64,000 nt of DNA from Arthrinium phaeospermum (Eukaryota > Ascomycota > Sordariomycetes > Amphisphaeriales > Apiosporaceae). Position 1 is the stretch's first letter; each line of letters opens with the position of its first letter. The position numbers and the translations under genes are program-made. The notes beneath the pieces are model-generated. The model saw only the letters and a program-made list of their open reading frames with translations, was not told where the DNA came from and ran no database searches. Positions 45,414 through 55,987 of the stretch are shown here, piece after piece. Location of the stretch: contig QYRS01000001.1 in NCBI GenBank assembly GCA_006503535.1, positions 992,001-1,056,000 on the forward strand. Direction: 5' to 3'.

Positions 45414-46533
45414 TTGCTACGGAAGAAGAGATGTATACCCTGGAGAAGGAGACTCGGAAGAGCGAGCGAGCGAGCAGCAGTGGAAGAACGAAGAACAAGG
45501 GGCGTTTGGGGTTTGCTATTTCATGAACTTGTTGCATTGCATCTGCTCATTGCATAGACAAGACGCATAGATAAGATTGCTAGAATGACTGGCCAGCCAC
45601 CGAGTTGTTGTCCATACTTTGTTGGCCAAAGAATACAGAGATCGGTTCATCCACAGCATTGTTTAAAGGATGTACAAGAGACAACTGCTGGCATATGCCC
45701 AAGTTCTGAGATTCAGACACACACGAATTCAACCAGAGACAACTAGCCACTTGACGATTATCGTCCTTTGTATGGAAGCCCACAAGGATGCAGAGCTTTC
45801 AAACATTCGCGGCCCCGTATTCCAACCTTTGCCGACGCGACGCTGTATCTGATACAAATCTGCCGAAACATCTATATATTGCTGACGTTTATGGGTACGG
45901 TCCCGATGATGACAGACGAAATAAAAACAGAAGATTGGTGGCGGGCTGCTTGTAGGCCAAGTCGGAACCGAGTCTACTTGCGCTGGGTGTGATTCGGTTG
46001 AGCCTGAACCAAGTAACTTGTTGCTGTTCCGATTCTTCCAGTAGACACTGAATAATATAACAATGCACTTGAAACATAGGCGCTGTGCCGCCAAATGAGT
46101 TACTCGGGTCTGATTGATGGCGCGCTTAGTGCGTTCCTTCGTTTCTCCGGTCCCTTTTGCTGACCGCACACCACTTTTGGGGTCTGCTCGGCCATGTGGC
46201 GCGGACACGCCCATATGTCTTGGTTCACCCCCGCGATAGTCTTTAAATAAGCTTCTTATTGACGTTGGTGAGGTGAGCTGAACTGAGCCGGAAAAAGCAA
46301 AGCTGACATGGAAGCAAGGGGGTGGAGAGACAGGCACCTCAAGGGATCCGGGCCTAGATGCGCCAACACAGTCTAGTCCAGTCCACCGTCGCCGAGACTC
46401 CGGATCAGACCGATGATATATGGAAGGTGACCTCTCTTCCCATCGTGGCGGAGAGCGTTGGGTTTGGTTCTCAAGACTGACTTGGTTGCATCCCACTCTC
46501 TCACTGCATGCATTCATTTTACTCCTGTTTACC
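45414..46533. other. Intergenic region upstream of the third rhodopsin-domain gene
   Basis: About 1.1 kb. A 307-residue antisense open frame crosses it but has no family resemblance and overlaps the plus-strand exon. No separate gene supported. Confidence 0.4.
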
Positions 46534-48108
46534 ATGACAGGCATTCTGGTTCCAATCACGGTGCTGTTCGGCATCGCATGTCTCGCGGTCGGTTTGCGCT
46601 TGTATACCCGATGCGGCATTATCCGACACGCAGGGCTAGATGAGTATTTCATTGGCGCTTCTCTGGTGAGCTACACTGCAGACCGTTGATCACACCTGGG
46701 TACGAGGATGAAAAGAAAGAGGGACACGCAAAAGGCTGACTCGAACGACTCCCTCATATTTCTCATAGATCATGTCGCTGATCTGGTACTTCTCACACGT
46801 CTGTGGTAAGAAGAAATACTTCATTCGCATACAGGTCACACCTTCTGCCTCCAATCCCTCATTGTCCACCACGAGCTGCCAAAGAAATCTTGCTAACACA
46901 CTCTGTCCTGTGACAATAGCAACGCTCCATGGCTTTGGCCGCCCCATGACCGAGATAGAGCCTACTGCCCGTCGATGGCTCCTAAAAGTACGTGATCACT
47001 CAACGGAACATACATGTTTTCCCAGCGGCCCCTTGTGGTGATTAACACGAAAGTCCCCGCACCCCCTGAAGCAGGCCGTCTGGTTCGGTCCCGCGGCCTG
47101 GGGCTTGTCCTCGGCCCTGTGTAAGATGTCGATCGTCTGGCAGTACCGACGAGTTTTCCCTACGCCCGGCGCGACTCGACTCTGCAACACGCTCATGGGT
47201 ATCCTCGTCTTGTATGGGCTCTTCTCGCTCTTCGGGGCCGTCTTCCGCTGCTGGCCCGTGGCGTCTATGTGGGATCTTCCCATGGCCGGCACCCCGGGCA
47301 GCACGGCGCGCTGCATGGACATCGCCGTCTTCCATTATATCTGCTCCGGGACCAACATCCTGATGGACCTCATCATCTTTGCCATACCGGTGCCCCTGGT
47401 CAATCGCCTTGACATCTCGAAGCGGCAGAAGCGGGCGTTGGTTTTAGTCTTCACTTTTGGTGGCTTGTGAGTATGAATCAACACAATGGAATCCCTTAGC
47501 CACCCTTGTGCCAGCCTTTTATCTATCGTTCGGTTCTGACACTTTCTACTCTCTCCTCGATCATCTACAGCGTCATCATAGCCTCCGTCATCCGCCTCAT
47601 CGCCCTCGAGCAGTACGTCACGGCCGCCGACCCCTCGGGCCCCGTCGTCCAAGTCGCGCTCTGGAGCGGCATCGAGATCAACATCTCCATCACCTGTGCG
47701 TGCCTCGCGGTGCTACGGCCGTTGCTATCAAGCATATTCCCCCGGCTCCTGCCTTCAGTGTGCAGCGGTGCCAGCGGCAACATTCCCTCGTCTCCCGCTT
47801 CCTCGTGCGGGACCCGGAAGAAGGGGGAGAAGGAGCAAAAAAGAATTCTGAAAGCGTCTGGCATCAAGGACGGGGAAACCTATGGATGGGAAGCCGACGA
47901 TGGGGAAAGCCAACTACCGCCTCGACTGCTGCAGCAGCAGCTGATGAGACAAGCCACCTCTGGGAATACGCGGCGTTTCGCTGGTGGGGACGGTTCACCG
48001 ATGGGAAAAGAGGCAGGCATATGGGTTAGTAATTATTACTTAGACGGCAAAACCCCACGAAGACCCGAGCGTGACACGGGGAAGAGGGGTATTGGGGATA
48101 TGGTGTAA
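46534..48108 (+). CDS. PTH11-like rhodopsin-domain membrane protein
   Basis: Five exons: 46534-46665, 46769-46805, 46920-46987, 47075-47466 and 47571-48108, 388 residues. The second and third exons are very short (37 and 68 bases) but phase-consistent. They supply IMSLIWYFSHVCATLHGFGRP, the typical loop between TM2 and TM3. Further family marks are WGLSSALCKMSIVWQYRRVF, a Cys-containing loop (GSTARCMDIAVFHYICSG) and NILMDLIIFAIPVPLV. The C-terminal tail is long, polar and Lys/Arg-rich. An alternative ATG at 46420 would add 38 residues. A receptor role is inferred only from the family. Confidence 0.82.
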
Positions 48109-48820
48109 TATATGGGCCAAATTCATACAGTAAGAGGACGACGGCAACGCGGAGGACATCTTACAGGCAGCGCACGAGTGTTTCTGGTTCGTACAAGATA
48201 AGTGAATGCGCAAGACAGGTGGTAATTCTCATGACAATGTGCACATGCATCAAATATTGCCATTGATCCTAAACGACGTAGGTGGCGGCCGCCAAAGACA
48301 CTGAATATTTCAGACTGTTCAGTTCCCGTATCTTCTCCTAAACGTGACGGATTCCCAAAGTAATGATGACCGCTGCACCGGTGAATATGGCCTGTAGTAC
48401 AATCCTGGACTCGCACGCACTCAATGCTAGCACTTCTGTTTGACATAGAATCTGTATATATTGACCTTCTGCTGCTAATTTGATACCTCCGTCCGTCTGG
48501 GAACACAAGCTAGCCTTGTCATGCTGTTATACAGCCCAAGATGTCATGTGCCGTTTAAGATGGACGATGGACCTTCAGATGACTTTTCGCTCTGAAGGCC
48601 GATGTTTTGTTCACCGTGGCGCAATACGATAGGAATGAAGAGAAGAATGAGAGAAAGAATGTGTATTAGAAGAGAGGTAATTGTGATTATAGACAGGCAT
48701 CCTTCTCGAAGCCAAATACCCATCCATCGTCCATACCTTTCCAGACTCGTCATTGATGACGGAGGTCCATCGGTCGGAGCACCGCCGCCAAAGAGGCCAC
48801 GCGAATGGCTGCTCTTTTTG

Positions 48821-48866
48821 AATCTTTTGTTTCAGCCGGGGAGCCTTGGTATGAATCGGAAAAAGG
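48821..48866 (+). repeat. Dispersed repeat copy 1 (partner at 61711-61756)
   Basis: Aligns without gaps to 61711-61756 with 38 of 46 identical bases, including the shared run CTTGGTATGAA. Half of the differences are transitions (G/A, T/C). It lies in non-coding sequence and may be a relic of a transposable element or of a duplicated gene. Confidence 0.55.
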
Positions 48867-49468
48867 GAATGAATGAATGGCTGCCGCCGCCTGAATTGGA
48901 GAGAGAGAGGGTGGTGTGGAGGGAGACGCGGCCGCAACGTTCTCGTCCTCCTCAATTCTGTTCAGCACCCCAGGGGGTGCGGGTGACCTGGCTCCCGATC
49001 TTGTCTTCCGACCACCACTGTCGGGTCTGGTGCGCCTCTGACGTCCCTTGAAAATCCACCGGAGGGAATGATTCTCCAGCTGGGTCGTACTCATGCCCGA
49101 AGAAGCACGTCGAAATGTGATGGAACTCTTGGAATGGGTGTTGCGAACATCATGGATAACTTTCGTACTTTCATAAAGCCTCCTGTCCTCATTTCTGGTG
49201 CTCCCCTATTTGCAGACGACTTAGCTGTGCGAAAGGGTCCTGCAAGCAGTAGAGTAGCCTTGTTCTTACGATCTGCTGAGGGCAAGCCCGCGACCGCCAG
49301 ATAATCCGCAACCCAAGCCCAAACCCCACTCGCGGCGGGGGGCCGCCAGTTTGTATCGCCGCCCGATCCATTCCGCTTCCCATTCTCAAACTGCTTCCGG
49401 AAACGACTTCCTGCTCTCCCAGTTGATGCACCCATCGACCGCCAATGGCAACGTGAAGTCCTCTCGCG

Positions 49469-49546
49469 GCGGGAGGCCCCGAGGGTATATGGCCCCCCGA
49501 TCTACAGCCGCTGTTCCAGGGGGCATATACCCTGGGGCCTCCCGTC
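49469..49546. repeat. Imperfect inverted repeat with about 20-base loop
   Basis: Left arm 49469-49498 and right arm 49517-49546 pair over about 26 bases (core GGGAGGCCCC...GGGTATAT...CCCC) with two single-base bulges. It could be the remnant of a MITE, a hairpin-forming insertion or a strong RNA structure. AT-rich sequence with TATA/ATAT repeats follows directly. Confidence 0.75.
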
Positions 49547-49608
49547 CTATCTATATATCTATAGAGATATTCTATAAGAATACATAGTAATAGTACATGT
49601 ATCTATTA

Positions 49609-49644
49609 CATAGTACCGTACATAGTACCGTACATAGTACTAGT
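49609..49644. repeat. 12-bp tandem repeat (CATAGTACCGTA)
   Basis: Nearly three copies of a 12-base unit, followed by TAGTAC/AGTAGTAC variants. Simple tandem array beside the inverted repeat. Confidence 0.8.
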
Positions 49645-49809
49645 ACAAGTAGTAGTACAGTCCCAAACAACGGAAGACCCCGAACCGAACGCGAGGCTAA
49701 GGTGCCAGAGTAGACGCTGATCAGACACCGCAAAAGGTGTTAGTACATCTTGACAGCAGGACGGCGGCCATGGGAATATGGATCCGCCAAGGGCTGTGTG
49801 GCAACTCAC

Positions 49810-49931
49810 TTGGCGAACATGTTCATGAACCCAAGCTGCGCTTTGGCCAACGAGAGGGAATCCTTGTGCGGCTCTGAAATCAGAGATGACGAGATACTGA
49901 TCTGGTTCTCCATGGAGGCTCGGGGCCAAGA
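49810..49931 (-). pseudogene. Orphan exon resembling the C-terminus of a class I cyclic-nucleotide phosphodiesterase
   Basis: A minus-strand exon-like block with acceptor (GTGCAG at 49932) and donor (GTGAGT at 49809) encodes SWPRASMENQISISSS, then SLAKAQLGFMNMFA. The last piece resembles the end of the HD-type phosphodiesterase domain (QxGFxNxxA). The catalytic HD-domain part is not found upstream on this strand. The sequence spliced to it downstream (VYSGTLASRS) does not give the expected PLF motif. I read it as a remnant, with modest confidence because the recognition rests on about 15 residues. Confidence 0.35.
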
Positions 49932-50156
49932 CTGCACGCAGCCGCAAACACTCAGTTGTCTCTGGATAGCGGGAAGAACAGTTAGCAACAAGAAGAAAAG
50001 GGGAGGATACCTGCGTCGACAACGAGCAACTGCAGACAGTAGGAGTGACCTCGACGAGAAGAAGGAGAGCTGGAGTCTGGGCGGTAGACACTGAACCCGG
50101 AGAAGGATGTTGATGTCGACAAGGGAAACTTACAATATGATTCCCACAGGCCACTG

Positions 50157-50202
50157 TATGTGTGTGTGCTTGTGTGTGTGTCCGTGTGTGCATGTGTGTG
50201 CA

Positions 50203-50233
<31 letters not shown>

Positions 50234-50257
50234 CGTATGTGTTTGCGTATGTGTGTC

Positions 50258-50299
<42 letters not shown>

Positions 50300-50302
50300 G
50301 TG
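50157..50302. repeat. TG/CA microsatellite
   Basis: About 145 bases of interrupted (TG)n, with the longest pure run at about 50262-50299. It creates artificial Thr-His frames on the minus strand and Cys-Val frames on the plus strand. Confidence 0.97.
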
Positions 50303-50339
50303 CATCTGGGCCTCGGTGTGTAAGTAATGATGGGCGGCT

Positions 50340-50749
50340 GCACACACGGTAGTGCTGAATCAGGGCGTGGGGGCTGGCCACGATCTCGGTGCAGAGATTG
50401 CACTGGATGGTTCCGGCCTCGTGTAGCTTGTGGTACTGGCAGTACTTGGGGTTCTTCTGGGACGTGTGAAGCTCGAAGTCCTCGAGCATCTTGTGCTTGT
50501 GGTTGCAGATCGAAGCGCCCTCGATGCCAGCAGCCTCGTGGGGACACTTGTGGGTGGAAGACCTGTAAAATAAGTCAGTTGCTTGCTGCAATGTGTTTAT
50601 CATGGGACAGAGGAGTATAGTCGCTGACAACGTACACGAATGGTCTCGACTCGTTTCGTTCCGCCACTCTTGATCGTCAACTTCCTGGTGGTCCATCGGG
50701 ACCGATCAGGCGTGATCTTGCCATTGGCGCCATCGCCACCCTTCGCCAT
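50340..50749 (-). CDS. Cys/His-rich hypothetical protein (possible zinc-binding), gene model uncertain
   Basis: A minus-strand block at 50562-50340 encodes a run of regularly spaced Cys and His: [45 protein letters not shown] and ALIQHYRVC. That pattern is not expected by chance and suggests zinc binding. A likely first exon starts at the ATG at 50749 ([11 protein letters not shown], basic). The best donor (GTACGT after ETIR) and acceptor (TTTACAG at 50563) do not keep the Cys/His frame. An AAG acceptor just before the first Cys would. The microsatellite follows the last Cys directly. I do not recognise the family. Confidence 0.4.
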
Positions 50750-52233
50750 GTTGTGAGAATCACGGGCGGCGCCGTGCTGTATTGACTCCTGTAGCCGGCA
50801 AGTCTTCGAGCTGCTACCATCCCATCAAGGAGCGTCAAGGGAACCGTTTGGTCCTGCCTGTACTCGTGATGAAATGTGATGGTGATTGGGAGTTGGGTAG
50901 TCATGCGAGAGAACACAAACGTATTTTGGTGGTGCAAGCTAATAGAATAAGATGATCGAGGAAAAAGGATGATATAATGGCCATCTCGACACTGCCATCA
51001 AGACCTCGTTGGTCCATAAAAATCATGCTTGCTTGTGTTTGCTTGACTGTAGACTGTGTCTTGCCAGTCTTCTGTGTCTGATGGGCTGGTCTGATGTGGT
51101 TTAGGAAGCAATAAGAGCAAAGGGCCTTGACTGGGCTTGGTAGGAGGAGAAGAGGAATTGCTCTTGGAGCGGGATGACGCGAGTTAATGATGATGGAAAG
51201 ACTTGGACATTGTGAGCAAGAGGATATTGGAAGATGTAACATGGGACTAGAACCAAGTGTTGATGGGCGATTGTATTAGCAGCCAAGGGTTTGCTGTTGG
51301 GTTGGGTTGGGTCTAACTGTTGAGTGTCTGTATGTGACTGCATATGTCCTGTGGAGGCGACTGACTGCCAAGTTGATTATTGATCAACAACTTACATGGT
51401 AACTGCCTTTGCTTTCTGTTGATCCTAAAATACCTGGCAAGTACTGGGAAGGCCCCGTCCTTCAAATGTAGCACAGGCAGCTCTGGGCGGGAAGTGGGCG
51501 CCCAAGTCTGAGTGTCCATTCCCTTTTTTCTTTTCTTTTTTGGGACCTACAGCCAGTCACATCTGATGTCAAGCACCTACCCTATCAGCACAAAGGTCTA
51601 ATAGACTGCATGGTCCTATTGTTGACTGCATAAAGTTGGCAAGTGCAAGCCTGGTTCGTCCCAAGCACGCTTGTACGTGTTGCTTGTGGCCCGATATCTC
51701 TGCATAGTGGTAAGTAGGGCACTTTCCCTGGTTTTCTGCTGGACCTCAAGGACCTTCGTGCAGCGCGGAAGCATTAGGCAAACTTGAAAGAGCAACTTAT
51801 ATGCAAGTGCAACAACGTCCAAGGGTCGGGGTGGATTGAGTCACTACGTAATGCATACCTATCCACCCACTCCTTCTATTCGTGTGAAGGGTTGGAGGAG
51901 GCAGCAACTGAACTCACTGGGAAGCTGATCTTTCATGGGGAAACAACTTACCTTCGTATCTACGTCAATACGTGCATGTTATGAAATGACCTGTTATGCA
52001 ATTGCACCATAGATGTCACTGATCTGGCACCCGAGTTTCCAATGTCCCAGTATCCAGACTTCTGTCTTCTGATAGCCTACATGAGTCTAACTACTAACTC
52101 ATTATCATCTTAGCTTACCACAACGACTGCCATTTGTTGATCTCATACAGTCAGTGATATGTCTTGTTGAATCTGTCGTAGTGAAAACTGAATACGCCCT
52201 AAAACTCCCCGATATCAATACCACCCTTCAACC
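50750..52233. other. Intergenic region
   Basis: About 1.5 kb upstream of the Cys/His gene and downstream of the kinase-HAD-phosphoribosyltransferase gene. It has C/T-rich tracts near 51525-51545. An open frame at 50677-50937 on the minus strand could be an alternative first exon of the Cys/His gene. Otherwise nothing supported. Confidence 0.4.
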
Positions 52234-54279
52234 CTACTCCATATGCGTCGTGTTGAAGAGACGATTGCCCGTATCCGTGACACCAGAGCCGCTGAAGCGA
52301 TTGTCAGACAACCGCAGTGTAACCACCATGAACCCTCCCAGCTCATCCGCCAGGGCATGAAGGCGTCCAGCCCCAGGTGAGATGGACTCGCGTTGGACAA
52401 CGCCCGCGACCACCACGATGCGAATTCTTGCGTGTAGGCCGCGAACGCGCTGAATGAACTGAGCCATAGACCTGCCACTGTTGATCACGGAGTCGACCAG
52501 AAGCACGGTGGCCTGTCCATGTAGGTGATGTGCCTCAACATCCTCTGGCTTGTTGGCGTGTACGAACATGGCTTTCTCTATCATATTGGCGACCCCCAAC
52601 GCCATCGGTTCGCCCCCACGCATGAGAGCAATGATGGTGGTGCGTGCCTCGGCATGGATCCGGTAACCCATAGTTCGGGTCCCCTGTACATGCTGTATCG
52701 AGTACTCATCCAACCCCAGCTTGTCGGAGAGAATGGTGGTAGCCAGGTAGCGGCCTATGTCCTCATGGGCTTTGCGCAAGGCTGGACCTGAAATGTTCGC
52801 GTTTCGGGTAGGTGTCATGAGCAAGCGGGCTGCATTTGTGTTGGTAGCATCGAAAACTTGGAAGCCGGGGTTTGAGAAAGGGGTGGTCGATGTCAGCAAA
52901 TCCCAGACGCCGGGTTGTTGGAGTGACATTACGGGTACTTGATCGATGCCCACGATGGGGGCTACATGGCTAGGAATGAGAAGCTGTCTTGCTCGAAGTC
53001 CGTCGTTGTCGATTGCATTCCTCAAGGCTCCTTCCATACTCTTGCTTCTTAGACCTGGCGCACCAACCACGACCACAGCCTGGTCTGCCTGCTGGAACAT
53101 GGGGATGTCCATGGGGCTATCTCCAAATGCCCATACGTAAAGCCCGTGAACAGCACGCAAGCGCACTACCAAAGAGGCTTTGACCTCTGGCGTGATGACG
53201 TAGCGATCTCGAATAAGGCCGCCGCCAATAACTGAGACTTGGCCGGAAACGTTATGGTTTCCCAATACCTTCTCCCAGATTCGACGCAGGCCACAAGTTA
53301 CAACGACTGCACCGACATGCTTTTGCGTGGAGATTAGATTGATCAGGTCTATGAACTCCCTGCGAACCATCACTCTCAGTGCCACGCCTTCAACAAGATT
53401 GTTAAGCGATTCTTCGTCTGACTCGAAACCCTCCTGCTCATAGAGAAGCGCAGATTGACGGAACGCGGTATAAGAGTACTGCATAGGACCACTGAAAAGA
53501 TGCTTCAAGGTGCCACTCTTATCCTCCGACCGGGAAGCCTTCTTCCAGAAGATACTCCCGGTATCATCACTGGTCAATGTCTTATCGGCATCGAAGATCA
53601 CCATCGTCTTCAAGTTCTTGCTCGGGTCGGTAAGAACGTTTTCCATCTCTTGCTGTGCTAGTGATAGGTTGTAGTGCTCACTATGAACCTGAAAGTCCTG
53701 CAAAAGTACCAAGACATCCTTTACAAGAGTTGCTCGCGGGGCAATGGCGCAAAACAGGATTCCGTGGGCGCGGCATAGCTTTGACAGCTGTTCCTTGTCG
53801 GCGTTTTGCCACTTGAGTAAGTGATTGACGGAAGCATAGGAGCGCTTTCTCTGGGTGTCATTTGAGCGACGCTTTGCAATTTCCTCCGGGTGGACCTCCA
53901 GATACAGGACGTGAGTAAAGGTGTTGGCATCAGCCTCTGTGAAAACCCATTCCCCGGACTCCTCTTCCTCGGACCAAAACATCGAATGTCCAGTAACCAC
54001 AGCTGTCTCCTTTGCTGCGGCGGATTCCATCCTGATCTTGTCTATCGCAGCTTGACGCCATTCTTGCTTCTGAGACGGGTTGGACTGCTGAAAGATCGCC
54101 AAGCCGCCAGGGACAACGGAACCAAGCACTTCAGATCCTTCGTAGAACCGAAAAGCAGCAAGTTGTTGTGAGTTCTTGAGCTTGTTGACCAAGTGAGTCT
54201 TACCACATCCAGATATCCCGTAGACTCCGACGACTGTGGGCTTAAGGGGGGAAGAAGAAGGGGGTATGTAACTGGCCAT
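52234..54279 (-). CDS. P-loop kinase + HAD phosphatase + uracil-phosphoribosyltransferase fusion protein
   Basis: Single exon of 681 residues from the ATG at 54279 (ACC ATG G context). Three enzymatic modules follow each other. A P-loop kinase-like domain has Walker A GISGCGKT at residues 21-28. A HAD phosphatase domain has D230 and D232 in the IFDADKTLT motif and a later FGDSPMDIPMF motif. A C-terminal phosphoribosyltransferase of the uracil type carries the PRPP-binding loop VLLVDSVINSGRSM. The combination suggests nucleobase/nucleotide salvage or turnover in the cytosol: PRPP transfer to a base plus phosphorylation and dephosphorylation steps. The substrates are inference. It shares a 516-base divergent promoter with the next gene. 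Confidence 0.85.
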   Translation of the reverse strand: MASYIPPSSSPLKPTVVGVYGISGCGKTHLVNKLKNSQQLAAFRFYEGSEVLGSVVPGGLAIFQQSNPSQKQEWRQAAIDKIRMESAAAKETAVVTGHSMFWSEEEESGEWVFTEADANTFTHVLYLEVHPEEIAKRRSNDTQRKRSYASVNHLLKWQNADKEQLSKLCRAHGILFCAIAPRATLVKDVLVLLQDFQVHSEHYNLSLAQQEMENVLTDPSKNLKTMVIFDADKTLTSDDTGSIFWKKASRSEDKSGTLKHLFSGPMQYSYTAFRQSALLYEQEGFESDEESLNNLVEGVALRVMVRREFIDLINLISTQKHVGAVVVTCGLRRIWEKVLGNHNVSGQVSVIGGGLIRDRYVITPEVKASLVVRLRAVHGLYVWAFGDSPMDIPMFQQADQAVVVVGAPGLRSKSMEGALRNAIDNDGLRARQLLIPSHVAPIVGIDQVPVMSLQQPGVWDLLTSTTPFSNPGFQVFDATNTNAARLLMTPTRNANISGPALRKAHEDIGRYLATTILSDKLGLDEYSIQHVQGTRTMGYRIHAEARTTIIALMRGGEPMALGVANMIEKAMFVHANKPEDVEAHHLHGQATVLLVDSVINSGRSMAQFIQRVRGLHARIRIVVVAGVVQRESISPGAGRLHALADELGGFMVVTLRLSDNRFSGSGVTDTGNRLFNTTHME

Positions 54280-54795
54280 GGTTGGTAACAAACAGGCTTA
54301 GCGGGCATGCAGTCAGTGTCCTTTAGGTGTAATAGTTTGGTGTCTAGACCGTGTAGGAATGTTGATTTGGGAGCTGATGATATGTAAACCCTAACATTGA
54401 ATTGAAGCAACAGGTACCTCCCTACCCAGCTTGTTGTTTGCTCTGTAAAGGCTTAGTCCATCCATCAAGCTACTTGTTCGGCTTCCATTTATTTGTCGCT
54501 CTTCTTTCCCCATGCAACTCACAAACACAAACACTGTTGCATTCTCATCTCTGTTGTATTCTCATCACTGCTGCATCATCATCTGAGTTGGTGTGTGCCT
54601 AACAATTCACCACTAAAGCAACTGCATCCCTCACACTCACACTCACACGAATCCTGCTTGTCACTCTGTTTGACAGTTGCTTCCCCAGAGATAATTGCGT
54701 ACAGCATTCAGACTCATCTTCACAACGCACATCACAGCGCAATCAAAACGCACATCGCAGCACACAAACACATTCAAGCGACCTGCGAAGGCAAA
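54280..54795. promoter_or_regulatory. Divergent promoter region
   Basis: 516 bases between the start codons of the fusion enzyme (minus) and the small unknown protein (plus). It has CACTCACACTCACACA-like runs (54630-54650) and a C/T-rich leader before the plus-strand gene. Confidence 0.45.
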
Positions 54796-55290
54796 ATGAA
54801 CGGAATCACGCGCTGCCTCCTTGACCGCTGGCACAGCATGCTGGGGCTGGCCCGCCACAGCCCCGAATGGTACCAAGACCGCCTCCGCGAAGAGCTGCAA
54901 GAAGTCCAGGAGGCAAAGGGACCCTTGGAGAAGCTCAGCGAAACCTCTGACGTCATGTTCGCCATCAGCCGGGCTCAGCATGATGGTTACCCTGTCCGCC
55001 AGGCTCCTCTGCCGGCGCTCACCTCCACCTTTGAGGGAAAGTGGTGCTGGGGCGTCTGCGCCTACATGCTGGCGAAGTACACGTCGCGGTGGCTGTTCTA
55101 CCGCACTGCGGCTTCCTTGAGTGGGATGCCTTCCTTGAGTGGGCTGCCACAGTATCGCTCAGTGCGCGAGGTCGTCAATCCCGCGAAAGACTCCAAGATT
55201 GAGGAAGTTGCCTCACGCAACAAGGTCGACAAGGCCAAGTTCTGCCGTGTCGCGCGACACTTGCGGCGAGTTTGGCCTCTTTTCCCTTGA
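54796..55290 (+). CDS. Hypothetical fungal protein of 164 residues
   Basis: Begins MNGITRCLLDRWHSMLGLARH and continues with EWYQDRLREELQEVQEAKGPL, a charged helical stretch, then SDVMFAISRAQHDG. The conserved look of the N-terminal 65 residues (nucleotide-pyrophosphatase-like helical pattern, not proven) argues for a real gene. An 18-base direct duplication (55112-55129 and 55130-55147) creates the tandem SLSGMP-SLSGLP. A second open stretch just past the stop (PFELLVVFANNGFLVVLN in another frame) could be an extra exon or a read-through of a frameshift. Function unknown. Confidence 0.6.
   Translation: MNGITRCLLDRWHSMLGLARHSPEWYQDRLREELQEVQEAKGPLEKLSETSDVMFAISRAQHDGYPVRQAPLPALTSTFEGKWCWGVCAYMLAKYTSRWLFYRTAASLSGMPSLSGLPQYRSVREVVNPAKDSKIEEVASRNKVDKAKFCRVARHLRRVWPLFP
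55112..55147 (+). repeat. 18-bp in-frame tandem duplication
   Basis: Two copies of an 18-base unit (CTTCCTTGAGTGGGATGC / ...CTGC) differing at one base, inside the coding sequence of the small hypothetical protein. Confidence 0.9.
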
Positions 55291-55987
55291 GCGTCTTGCG
55301 TTACCCCTTTGAGCTGCTGGTAGTGTTCGCCAACAACGGCTTCCTCGTTGTGCTCAACACCCCGCTGGGTGGTTGGTGGTAAGTCCATTCTTTGATTTTC
55401 TACCGCATGAACAGTTTCACCTCACCTACTCTCTTTGATTGCCTGGTGGCACTGTAATGATGAGATGTAAAGTTGCTAACAGTTGCCCATGAGCAGGAAA
55501 ACAAGGATCTTTAAGTGATAAAAGAAGCGCCGATGATCCAGCCACTACACAGCACGGTCTGCTCATGACGGATCTACCGATGCCAGACCATTGGACCAGT
55601 ATCCCTAGAATAGCCAGTAAAGAATGGCAGTCCCAGCAGACTACTTCTCACATCAAGTGATCCTACCTACCACCGAGCCAGTTATCAATGCTGCGTCTGT
55701 GTGGAACGTTCCCCCGCATCAAGTCAAGTGCTGATGAACCGTTGCCCGTTGCTTCCTCCCCGCTTTGTGGCTGCATAAGCATGCATTAGGCACTTAACCG
55801 GCCAGTGATTATATCCCGTCCTGACTCCACTCGATCTGCAACGTATATGCACCTACCCCACGACTGACTCTCGCTTTTAAATGTTGTAGCTACCCGGGTC
55901 TGTTTACTCGTCTCCCAAGTGACTTCACAATCGTCGATTCGGACGCTGTCACCCCCTACCCCTTACAACTCGTTGTACTGTCGGATC
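55291..55987. other. Intergenic spacer and promoter of the beta-mannosidase
   Basis: About 700 bases. No gene beyond the possible C-terminal extension of the upstream small protein. Confidence 0.45.

Larger units (their letters stand above)
48109..49809. other. Repeat-containing intergenic region
   Basis: About 1.7 kb without a supported gene. It includes a short sequence also found near 61.7 kb (48821-48866), an inverted repeat (49469-49546) and 12-bp tandem repeats (49609-49644), listed separately. Confidence 0.45.

Noticed and set aside
45729..46652. 307-residue minus-strand frame
   Set aside because: No family resemblance; overlaps the first exon of the plus-strand rhodopsin-domain gene.
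49606..50547. 313-residue minus-strand frame with Thr-His repeats
   Set aside because: Produced mainly by the CA microsatellite and by an out-of-frame reading of the Cys/His exon.
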